Shown here: positions 9,039 through 16,524 of the stretch, one piece after another
Numbering within the stretch: position 1 is the first letter of the stretch
Layout: every line of letters begins with the position of its first letter
From: Rhodothermales bacterium
GTDB lineage: Bacteria; Bacteroidota; Rhodothermia; Rhodothermales; JAHQVL01
Assembly (NCBI GenBank): GCA_041391505.1
Contig: JAWKNW010000003.1
Location: 186,001-250,000, forward strand
Direction of reading: 5' to 3'
DNA length: 64,000 nucleotides
The notes under the pieces: model-generated
Told to the model about the DNA's origin: nothing
The model's input: only the letters and a program-made list of their open reading frames with translations
Database searches by the model: none
Position numbers and translations under genes: made by a program

Positions 9039-9581
9039 TCAGCTACAGGTATCGCACGCCTTGAGGCGCGACAGCCGAACCGGATTGATGAGGAGACGGC
9101 GACCACCGGGCGTCGCCGGCACATCCTGCAGGCTGACGGTGATCTGTTTTTCGTAGGTGGGGCCGGCGGAAACGGTGACGCTGGAGCCCGTAACGGTCAC
9201 GTACTGGACGGTCGCGGTCACTTCAAAGGCATAGGTCGCCCCATCGCGCATCGTGAAACTCAGGGTATCGGGCGTCATCTCGTGGAAATCGTCCACGTCG
9301 TCGCAGAGGGTATTCAGGCCGCGCAGGCTGCACCCGTTGCCGGTGGCGAAAGGAAGCGCGGTCAGCGCCGACGGATTGCTGACGGACGCTCCGCCCAGGG
9401 TCGCGCTGTCGAAGGCCTTGCCTTCGATGACCTCCATCGCCTGCAACGCGATGCCCGAGGCCATCACCTCCATCTCGTCGTCGAGCATGGCCTCGTAGGT
9501 GCGGAGGATGCGTTGCTGCTGGTTGATAGACAACAACGTGACGATCATCATCGCCAGAAAAGCCAGAAGCGTCTGCGTCAT
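9039..9581 (-). CDS. Pilin-like protein of unusual type with C-terminal cysteines (hypothetical)
   Basis: The 180-residue protein starts MTQTLLAFLAMMIVTLLSI, a hydrophobic helix that begins at once, without a leader peptide. An amphipathic helix follows (QQQRILRTYEAMLDDEMEVM), then a beta-rich domain with two cysteines in the middle (GCSLRGLNTLCDD) and a CDTCS ending. Like its downstream neighbour it has pilin layout but no canonical prepilin-peptidase site. The cysteines may form disulfides in the periplasm. The two genes are adjacent and probably co-translated minor pilins. This is inference from structure and context. Confidence 0.6.
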   Translation of the reverse strand: MTQTLLAFLAMMIVTLLSINQQQRILRTYEAMLDDEMEVMASGIALQAMEVIEGKAFDSATLGGASVSNPSALTALPFATGNGCSLRGLNTLCDDVDDFHEMTPDTLSFTMRDGATYAFEVTATVQYVTVTGSSVTVSAGPTYEKQITVSLQDVPATPGGRRLLINPVRLSRLKACDTCS

Positions 9582-9662
9582 GATATACTACAAATGATAT
9601 CCTGAGCGCAGCCGGGGGTTTACTGGCGCCAAGATCCCCGATGTTAGTCGAACTGGGTCGTG

Positions 9663-12491
9663 TCACCCATCGGTCGTCACGACCCGGATCATCTCACGGA
9701 CAGAGGTCTGTCCCATTTTCACGATCTCACGCGCGGAGTCGCGCAGCGTAAGCATGCCTTCTTTCACGGCCAGATCCTTGACCGCGCCTTCGTCGATCGC
9801 GGTGTCCGATTCGACGATCAGATGGCGGATGGCGCGCGAGAAGAAGAGCGCTTCGCTGATGGCGCGCCGGCCCTTGTACCCGACGCCCTTGCAATTCGAG
9901 CAATGGCTGTCGTTTCCAGGGAGATAGAACGTCAGGCTGTTGATCTCTTCCTCGGTGAAACCCAGCTTGTCGAGCATCACCGGATCCGGATCCGAGTCCA
10001 CGGTCTTGCAAACCGGGCACAGCATGCGGATGAGGCGCTGGGCGACCACCAGGTTGATCGCGTAGGCGATCAGGAAGGGCTCGATGCCCATCTTGTACAG
10101 ACGGCTCACCGCGCTCGGCGCGTCGTTGGTGTGCAGCGTCGAGAACGTGAGGTGACCCGTGTTGGCCAGCTTGATGGCCAGTTCCGCCGTTTTCCGGTCG
10201 CGCATCTCACCCACCATCACGATGTCGGGGTCGTGACGCAGGATGGCGCGCAGCGCGTCCTCGAGTTCGAGCTTGTGATTGAGCTTGATCTGACGGACGC
10301 CGGGAATGATGTATTCGACGGGATCTTCCACGGTGAGCACGTTCACTTCACCCGTGATGACATGGTGGAGCGCCGCCACGAGCGACGTACTCTTACCGGA
10401 ACCGGTCGGACCCGTGAGGATCACCATGCCGTGCGGCTGGCTGATGGCCTGTTCGAACCGCTGCATGGCGTTGTCGAGCAGACCCAGCTTGCGCAGATCC
10501 CGAATGACCTTTCGGTCGTCGAGCACACGAATTACGATACTTTCGGAACGCAGCTCCTGCCGGGCGTTCGCGATCGGGAGCACCGAGACGCGGAAACGGA
10601 TCAGCACGTCGTCGATCCAGCGCTGGATGTAGCCGTCCTGCGCCGCGTCCCGCTCGAAGCGGTCGACGTTCATCGCGTTGTCCTTGATGACCGCGAGGAG
10701 CGCCTCCGGGTGCACCTTGTTCTCCGTGTGCCAGAGACTCAACCGGCCGTCGATACGGAAATGGATTTCGACGCGTTTGCTGGCATTCGGATAAATATGG
10801 ATGTCGGATGCGCCCTGCCGGACGGCCTCGACGAGCGTCGCCTCGAACAGGTTGATGAGCGACGAGCGGCTGATCTCCGCTTCGAGCGCGTCCTCATCGA
10901 TCAGTTCGGTGCCTTCCTCGTACGTCATGCCGAGGTCGAACGCCATCTCCTCGTCGCGCACGCGTTCGAGGAACACGTTGCGGCGCGGGAAGGCTTCGGC
11001 GATGAGATTCTCCACGGCCGACTGCGGCGCATAGTAGAGGTCGAAGCGATCCAGCTTCAACTCCTTCATCACCTGACGCACTTCCGTACGCATCGGGTCG
11101 TGCGTGATGAACACGAGCTTCACGGCGCCGGAGGCGTGCTCCGTTTCACACTCGAACGGCACCAGGCGCAGGTTCAGGAGCCGATCCCGGTTTTCCTCCG
11201 AGAGCGTCTCCATGACCGAGCGGGCGAATTTGGGATCGAGCTTGCCTTCGATGTCGGCCGAAGGGAAGGCGTAAATGCGGGCGGCTTCGGCGAAGATCGC
11301 TTCCGTATCGACGTCGCCGATCTCGGCGAGGATACGCCAGAGGGTTTCCTTGCTGCCTTCGCGTTCCTTGCGTTTCTGCGCTTCGAGCACCTGGCTCATC
11401 GTCACGAGCTGCTTTCCGAGCAGGCTGGCGACCACACGGTCCTTGGTGCGGATGGCTTCGAGATCGAGCGGTCCGCGGCGATCCGGCACCTGCGGCGTAT
11501 TCGTGGCCTGCGGAGCCGACGCGCGCTCGGCCGGCCGTGCCGGCGGCGGAGGTGGCGGCGCAGGCGTCTTGGCCCGAGGCGGTTCCGGAGCCGGCCGGCT
11601 CGCGGGCGCCGGCGGAGCCGGAGGAACGACCGGTGTGGGCGGCTCGACGGGCGCATCCGGAACCGGCATGTCCGACCAGGCAGCCGGCGGCCGCTGTTTC
11701 GGGCCGCCGAAGGGATCCGCATCGTCGTTGAAGCCGTCGCCGACGATCGCGGTCGGATCGAACGGCATCGCGGAGCCCGGCACGTCGCCATCGCCGAGCA
11801 CCAGTTCCAGGTCCTCGGGCGCGAAGCCGGCGTTCGGGCTGACGAGCGGCGGCCGCTGGGCGTCCGCCGGGGTGTCGGCAAAGGGGTCGACGGAGCGCCA
11901 TCTGGGCTTTTCGTCGGCCGGCTTGGCCGGCGGCGGCGTTTCGGACGGCTTGTCGTCCTCATCATCCGCGATAAAATCGACGAGCCAGTTCAGGCGCTTG
12001 TCCTTCTCGCCCGCGTTCGCATCCGGATCGGCGGGTTTACGCCGCATGGGGCGAAGCCGCTCCGACGTACGGGGCCGCATGTCCGCATCGGCTGCCGGCG
12101 CCGGCGGGGCGCTGGCTTCCCGGGCCTTGCGCTCGGCAAGGGCCTGTTTGATGCGAAGTAAGTCGCTTTTTTTGTCCGTTTCCTCGACACCGCCCGGTTC
12201 GTCGCCGAGCAGGGAGGCAATTTCGTCGCGCGCGGCGGCATCCCAGTCGATCTGACCATCGCGACTGCGGCGAGCCGTTTTATTTCGAGACAGGCCGTCA
12301 CCGGCGCCGGGGATGGGCGTCGTGTTGCTGAAAAGCGACGCAACATCGCGCCGGGCGGCCGTACTGCCCGGTTCGTGCCGGCTCACGGGCGGATTCGGGG
12401 TTTCCGCCCCCGCCCCGTTGCCGGACGCCGGCGAAGCGCTCGCGCCGCGAGGCTTCACTTCGTCTTTTGCGCCTTTTCGCTTAAACAACAT
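9663..12491 (-). CDS. pilB: PilB/GspE-type assembly ATPase with a long proline-rich N-terminal extension
   Basis: The 942-residue protein is much longer than usual PilB (about 570). Residues 1-335 are low-complexity, rich in Pro, Ala, Asp and Lys. An MshEN/T2SSE N-domain follows (about 339-494). The ATPase has Walker A GPTGSGKST at 694-702, an intact Asp box LTVEDPVEY, Walker B DPDIVMVGEMRD and His box STLHTNDAPSAVSRL. The tetracysteine zinc motif of PilB/GspE is present: CPVC at 825-828 and CSNC at 864-867. It hydrolyses ATP to drive pilin polymerisation through the PilC platform, which is encoded just upstream, 64 bp away. The disordered extension might bind partners, but its role is unknown. 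Confidence 0.93.
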   Translation of the reverse strand: MLFKRKGAKDEVKPRGASASPASGNGAGAETPNPPVSRHEPGSTAARRDVASLFSNTTPIPGAGDGLSRNKTARRSRDGQIDWDAAARDEIASLLGDEPGGVEETDKKSDLLRIKQALAERKAREASAPPAPAADADMRPRTSERLRPMRRKPADPDANAGEKDKRLNWLVDFIADDEDDKPSETPPPAKPADEKPRWRSVDPFADTPADAQRPPLVSPNAGFAPEDLELVLGDGDVPGSAMPFDPTAIVGDGFNDDADPFGGPKQRPPAAWSDMPVPDAPVEPPTPVVPPAPPAPASRPAPEPPRAKTPAPPPPPPARPAERASAPQATNTPQVPDRRGPLDLEAIRTKDRVVASLLGKQLVTMSQVLEAQKRKEREGSKETLWRILAEIGDVDTEAIFAEAARIYAFPSADIEGKLDPKFARSVMETLSEENRDRLLNLRLVPFECETEHASGAVKLVFITHDPMRTEVRQVMKELKLDRFDLYYAPQSAVENLIAEAFPRRNVFLERVRDEEMAFDLGMTYEEGTELIDEDALEAEISRSSLINLFEATLVEAVRQGASDIHIYPNASKRVEIHFRIDGRLSLWHTENKVHPEALLAVIKDNAMNVDRFERDAAQDGYIQRWIDDVLIRFRVSVLPIANARQELRSESIVIRVLDDRKVIRDLRKLGLLDNAMQRFEQAISQPHGMVILTGPTGSGKSTSLVAALHHVITGEVNVLTVEDPVEYIIPGVRQIKLNHKLELEDALRAILRHDPDIVMVGEMRDRKTAELAIKLANTGHLTFSTLHTNDAPSAVSRLYKMGIEPFLIAYAINLVVAQRLIRMLCPVCKTVDSDPDPVMLDKLGFTEEEINSLTFYLPGNDSHCSNCKGVGYKGRRAISEALFFSRAIRHLIVESDTAIDEGAVKDLAVKEGMLTLRDSAREIVKMGQTSVREMIRVVTTDG

Positions 12492-12554
12492 GCTCGAACA
12501 ACCGCTGTTAATGGCGAGATCTCATCTCGTGTACTCGAAATCCCGATAACCGTT

Positions 12555-13910
12555 TCAGCGCTTCATGATATCCTGGGAAGACGGCTGGATGAGCGCGATC
12601 TCCGAGGAGATGACGGTCAGGAAACATATTGCGATCGTGATCAGAATCGCAACAGCCGTCTGGATCGTCTCGACAGCGCCTTTGAGCTTCAGGGTCGTCT
12701 CTTTCTCGTAGTAGTCCGCCATCTGCTGCGCGCTCTTCCGGACGTTGCCGGTTTCCGAGCCGCTGCGGAAGCGGGCGATCGCCATCTGGGTAAAGACCCC
12801 GCTGGCCTCCATGGCCTTGACCAGTTCCGCGCCCTGCGCCACCATCATGGGCACCGTGATGGTTTTTATACGATGCTCCAGATAAGCGTTCCCGCAGGAT
12901 TCGGCCGCGACCTTGATCACGCTGATATTTTCACCGCTGCCAGAATACAGAATCGCGAAGGTCCGGCAAAAGATCTCGATGTTCAGCTTGTGAAGCAGCG
13001 GACCGATCACCGGAATTTTAATCATGTACTGGTGCAGCAAAAAGCGGCCCTTTTTTGTATTCGCGAAAAACACGAAGCCGCCGATCGTCAAAAAGGTGAG
13101 CGCAAAGACCCAGACATAGTTCGCGTCGAACCAGTCGGCAAACGCGAGTGTCGCCGCCGTCATCGGCGGCAGCGTGATGTTGTATTGCGAGAACAGGCCG
13201 GCCGTCGCGGGGAAAATGTACCACACGTACCAGATAAACACGGCAATGAGGACGAGCACGGTGATCGCCGGCGTCACCATGGCGCTGCGCACGTTTTTCT
13301 TGAACTCGTCCTGCCGCTCGAGGAAGCGGGCCGTGGAGTCGTAGATCTCGGCCATGTTACCGCTTCGCGACGCGATGCCCAGCATGTACGAGGTAAACTT
13401 CCCGAGCATGTGCTGGTGCTTCATGAACGCCTGCTGGGCTTCCATGCCGCCTTTGAGATCGGTATTGAGATCGCGAATCACCTGCTTGAGCCCCTTCGAG
13501 GACACGTCGCCCACGAGCAGGTTGAGGATTTCGTCGAACGGCAGGTGCTCGCGCAGCAGGTTCGCCGAGAGCCGGACGAACATGATGATGTCCTGGCGGG
13601 GCGGCTTCCGCTGCACGTCGAACAGCTTCTTCTCGACGCGGATGACCTCGAGCCCCATCTTCGAGAGCGCCTTGACGATCTCGTCCGACGAAAAGGCTTT
13701 CTGCTCGCCCGACGCCACTTCCCCGCTCGGGTGCCGCACCTTGTACAGGAACGCCTGCCGGCGCTGCAGCCCCTGCAGCCGGAACTGATGTTTCTTCGAA
13801 AGCGAGGAGACCTTCTTTTCAGCTGCCCGCTTCGTCGGCGCGAACACCGTGCCCTGCACCGGTTGTCCCGTGGCGCCAATGCCGCTAAACTTGTACTCCT
13901 GGACTGGCAT
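12555..13910 (-). CDS. pilC: Pilus platform protein PilC/GspF
   Basis: The 451-residue protein has the two repeated GspF domains: the first with FVRLSANLLREHLPFDEILN, the second with IEIFCRTFAILYSGSGENISV. Three membrane segments are visible (MVTPAITVLVLIAVFIWYVW, VWVFALTFLTIGGFVFFA and TIQTAVAILITIAICFLTVI). The conserved RSGSETGNV motif occurs near residues 378-386. PilC is the inner-membrane rotor that the PilB and PilT ATPases act on. The N-terminal arm (MPVQEYKFSGIGATGQPVQG) is the usual start. The gene order pilin-pilC-pilB is as in many pilus operons. Confidence 0.93.
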   Translation of the reverse strand: MPVQEYKFSGIGATGQPVQGTVFAPTKRAAEKKVSSLSKKHQFRLQGLQRRQAFLYKVRHPSGEVASGEQKAFSSDEIVKALSKMGLEVIRVEKKLFDVQRKPPRQDIIMFVRLSANLLREHLPFDEILNLLVGDVSSKGLKQVIRDLNTDLKGGMEAQQAFMKHQHMLGKFTSYMLGIASRSGNMAEIYDSTARFLERQDEFKKNVRSAMVTPAITVLVLIAVFIWYVWYIFPATAGLFSQYNITLPPMTAATLAFADWFDANYVWVFALTFLTIGGFVFFANTKKGRFLLHQYMIKIPVIGPLLHKLNIEIFCRTFAILYSGSGENISVIKVAAESCGNAYLEHRIKTITVPMMVAQGAELVKAMEASGVFTQMAIARFRSGSETGNVRKSAQQMADYYEKETTLKLKGAVETIQTAVAILITIAICFLTVISSEIALIQPSSQDIMKR

Positions 13911-14149
13911 CGACTTCTACTCGTTCTGGGTTAAAGCATGCAAGTGAGATATCGGGGGATTCGCGCCGGGCACAAGCGCCTCCGTTAGCTCATGCGCCGT
14001 CGCAGCAAAAAAAACGCCAACCTCTGACCAGGTTCTGCCCCGCGCCGGCGGTCAAAAAACCGGATCGGAGGAGCCAATATAGCAAAACGCGGCGAAGAGA
14101 CTCCCCTGCCGCGTCGTAAAATGTGCAAAGACGCCCGGGGAAATCGGGT

Positions 14150-14603
14150 CCCCCTGCTAGCCAACACTATCAGCCCGTAGCGCATCACGGCAATGGATAC
14201 CTCCTGAATAATCGATCTCGGTTTGGTAATCTCGTTAATTGTCACGGTACACGTACACCAACTTCCGGATATCGATTGCTCACTGCAACCAGCACAAATT
14301 GTGTCGTGAGTGAAGAGCGATGTATCAATCTTGAATGTACCTGTCTCCGTCATTTCGCCAACAAAAAGCTGCTGCATGCCGGCAGTGGCAAGAGCAGTAA
14401 ACGATGCACCACCGGAGACCTGCGTACGGATCGTTTTTAGCTTTCCAATAGATGGCATCCTGCGCGATGGAGATGCACCGCCCCACCAGCACATCGGCGT
14501 CATGCTGTTTGAGGCTCGTCTCGGCCATCTGGAATCCGGCAACTACCGCGATTCCGACGATGACGATGCTCATGACGAGGAGTAATAACTGCTGCTGACC
14601 CAT
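14150..14603 (-). pseudogene. Second short atypical pilin, frameshifted at an A5 run
   Basis: The start at 14603 reads MGQQQLLLLVMSIVIVGIAV, nearly identical to the next pilin upstream (14833-15258). The first frame keeps pilin-like sequence up to YWKAK (about 14440) and then turns into an implausible cysteine-rich tail. The +1 frame continues sensibly with SGGASFTALATAGMQQLFVG and GTFKIDTSLFTHD, which match the layout of the first pilin. The switch falls on a run of five A; four A would restore one frame. The 3' end is uncertain, since the joined frame runs to 13985 but looks non-coding after about 14150. It is a probable structural pilin paralogue. Confidence 0.65.
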
Positions 14604-14746
14604 GATCTACGAACGTATCACACTGCGATCGAACGCGGCGAGGGGTGCGCCAGACGGCCGATGAGTCGTATCTAAAAAACTGGAACTGCGAATTCCTCCC
14701 TGGGGAAGGCAAGAGATGTGCAGCAAGCGAACGAACGAGGTAGAGA

Positions 14747-14799
14747 AAAACGTGCCTTTCCAGGCGTGAATTACGGTTCACTCGAGGAAAGGCACGTTT
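14747..14799 (-). terminator. Rho-independent terminator/attenuator after the first pilin gene
   Basis: Bases 14747-14761 (AAAACGTGCCTTTCC) pair with 14786-14799 across a 24-base loop, and the minus-strand stem runs into TTTTT. It lies about 35 bp after the first pilin stop. It could set a high pilin to low machinery expression ratio by partial read-through. Confidence 0.8.
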
Positions 14800-14832
14800 C
14801 ACAGACTCGAATTAAGGACAAGCCCGTACCAT

Positions 14833-15258
14833 TCACAAACGTCGTAATGTCTTCGGATCGTGCTCCACAACACCAGCACGGTGAATTGTCAGATCACCGC
14901 CGCCACTCGACACCGCCAGGCTGTTGCCTTCGATTTCAAGCGTGGCGCCACTGGCATCGAGCGTAAACGTACCATTCAGGTTCGAGTAAATGCCGCTGTT
15001 GACGGTGTAGCCAAGCTGTGCCAGCGTCAGCGCGGCTCCATTGGCATCCGACCAGTTGGTGCCGCCGGCGCCGCCGCCGAAGGCCTGCGGTTTGAGTTTC
15101 CAGGCCTGCGCGTCGGAAGCGATGCGGATGCCGTCGTTCACGAGCGCATCGGCGTTCGCTTTTTTCTTGTTTTCACTGAAGGCCTGAATACCGACCACGA
15201 CGGCGAGGCCGACGATGACGATACCCAGAACGAGAAGCAGGAGTTGTTGCTGACCCAT
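14833..15258 (-). CDS. Short atypical type IV pilin (major pilin candidate)
   Basis: The 141-residue protein starts MGQQQLLLLVLGIVIVGLAV, a long hydrophobic helix right behind Met-Gly. An amphipathic part follows (FSENKKKANADALVNDGIRI), then a small beta head with GTFTLDASGATLEIEGNSLA. A GGAGAG ribosome site lies about 8 bp upstream. Cleavage after Gly2 would give a two-residue leader and a mature N-terminal Gln, but there is no Phe1 or Glu5 as in classical pilins. It is first in the operon and has its own terminator, the pattern of a major subunit. The pilin role is inferred from shape, context and duplication. Confidence 0.7.
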   Translation of the reverse strand: MGQQQLLLLVLGIVIVGLAVVVGIQAFSENKKKANADALVNDGIRIASDAQAWKLKPQAFGGGAGGTNWSDANGAALTLAQLGYTVNSGIYSNLNGTFTLDASGATLEIEGNSLAVSSGGGDLTIHRAGVVEHDPKTLRRL

Positions 15259-15617
15259 AGCAGATTCTCTCCGTGTTGTTTGGTTTGGTTAACGTGTTGT
15301 TTGTATTCACCTGATGGCACAGCCAGTTCCCGGTGAGGTCTGGCTACAGGTGGGCATCAACTTGTTTCAGAGCGCTTGCCGCAATGTGATCTATCGACCG
15401 GCTCGGAAAAAACTAAAGTAAATGCACAGGCGCCGCGAAAAGACCCCGGCCGGCTTTCCGGACTTGCATCCGTCGACCTGCCTGCGTCGTTCTCAAAGCA
15501 CCGATCGTACGAGCCGAACTGAAATCGCACGTTGAATCCGTTACGGATTCTATGTGTCTCATTTCAGTACAGCTCCGCCAAGCGGGTAATAGTAAGTGGA
15601 TGCCTATTTAAAATAAA
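15259..15617. promoter_or_regulatory. Non-coding leader upstream of the pilin operon
   Basis: About 360 bp without a gene. It must hold the promoter of the pilin operon, read to the left. A GT-rich stretch (15271-15304) lies in the 5' leader next to the ribosome site. No certain -10/-35 or -7/-33 box could be assigned by eye. Confidence 0.4.
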
Positions 15618-15673
15618 GGCCGATCGTTCTTTAGTTGTATGAAAAGAACAGGAAGGAATTCCTACGATCGGCC
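15618..15673 (-). terminator. Hairpin with terminator features and no obvious upstream gene
   Basis: Bases 15618-15626 (GGCCGATCG) pair with 15665-15673 (CGATCGGCC). Inside are a second stem (GTTCTTT with AAAGAAC) and a GGAATTCC palindrome. On the minus strand the outer stem is followed by TTTATTTTAAAT, so it could end a leftward transcript. No gene is seen between it and 16063, so it may end a small RNA. Confidence 0.5.
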
Positions 15674-16062
15674 CCGATAAAACAGGCAGGCACCCACCGG
15701 AATCGTCGCGGGAACGAGGCGGAACATGGTTCATTTTTCCATTACCTGTAATCGTCCGCCCTGCTCCCGGCACCGCTTGACAGGCCGGCAAGGGCTGAGT
15801 CGTAACGCGGTTGGACGCTTGCGAAAAGCACCCTGAGAAAGGACCTGTGCCGAACCGCGAAGGTTCGGATTGCCCTGCATCCTGACGGATGCGCCATTTC
15901 GGTCAAAGAACGCCTATATGGAGGTACGTGCAGCGGGAGTCCGGCGCGCACCGGAGTGCAACATGGATTCCTCCCGCACGTATCAACTCGTTCACATTGA
16001 ATATCATGCCAATCGCGGACACCAACGCCCCCACACGCATCCGCCTTACCGGGCTACACGTT
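15674..16062. other. Non-coding stretch upstream of the DUF4342 gene
   Basis: About 390 bp with only weak ORFs, of 69 codons on the minus strand and an in-frame N-terminal extension of the DUF4342 frame on the plus strand. Neither has recognisable features. It must carry the promoter for 16063 and possibly that of a small leftward transcript ending at 15618. Confidence 0.35.
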
Positions 16063-16374
16063 ATGAAGGAATCGACGAACGCGTCCAAAATCACCATCCA
16101 GGAGCTGAAACTGAAGACCAGTCAGCTCAAGGAAAAGGTCTCGGAGATCATCGAGGAAGGAAACGCCCGGCGCATTATCGTCAAAAAAGACGGGCGTACG
16201 CTGGTTGAATTCCCCCTCGCCGTGGGCGTCGGCGGGGCCGCCGCCGCACTCCTGATTTCGGCGCCGCTCACGGCGCTGGGCGCACTGGCGGCCCTCGTGG
16301 CCGAAGTGCAGGTGATCATAGAGCGTGAGGAGCCGGCATCCACCGATCCGGAAGAGGAAGGAGATGTCGACTGA
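16063..16374 (+). CDS. DUF4342 family protein
   Basis: The 103-residue protein begins at the ATG at 16063 (MKESTNASKITIQEL); upstream in-frame codons look non-coding. It shows the DUF4342 pattern: KEKVSEIIEEGNARRIIVKK, GRTLVEFPLAVGVGG, then a hydrophobic Ala/Leu helix (AAAALLISAPLTALGALAAL) and an acidic tail. Members are small, widespread and of unknown function; an N-terminal helix-turn domain plus one membrane helix is typical. A short GACGGAA/TTCCGTC hairpin follows the stop codon directly. Confidence 0.85.
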   Translation: MKESTNASKITIQELKLKTSQLKEKVSEIIEEGNARRIIVKKDGRTLVEFPLAVGVGGAAAALLISAPLTALGALAALVAEVQVIIEREEPASTDPEEEGDVD

Positions 16375-16427
16375 CGGAAGTTCTTTCCGTCGGTCCAAAC
16401 GCCGATCGCGCATGAGCGGGTTGGCAT

Positions 16428-16468
16428 AAAAAGAACGTGCACCGGCGCGCGCCTCCACGCACGTTTTT
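16428..16468. terminator. Bidirectional terminator between convergent genes
   Basis: Stem AACGTGC (16434-16440) with GCACGTT (16459-16465), flanked by an A-run on the left and a T-run on the right, so it works in both directions. It lies between the DUF4342 gene (plus) and the HTTM gene (minus). Confidence 0.8.
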
Positions 16469-16524
16469 CCGGTACGAGGCTAAAACTACCACATGCGGCG
16501 GCCCGAGTTGTCACAAAGCTGTGC

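Noticed and set aside
9660..12161. 833-codon plus-strand ORF opposite pilB
   Set aside because: It is the antisense of a clearly conserved ATPase; composition is His/Arg/Glu-rich as expected for a shadow in GC-rich DNA, with no recognisable motif.
14410..14460. Programmed frameshift in the second pilin
   Set aside because: The site TAAAAAC is not a complete A-AAA-AAC slippery heptamer, no downstream stem was seen, and a +1 change is needed. A homopolymer error is simpler.
15618..15673. Miniature inverted-repeat transposable element
   Set aside because: Termini are inverted, but no target-site duplication is visible and the T-rich tail fits a terminator better.
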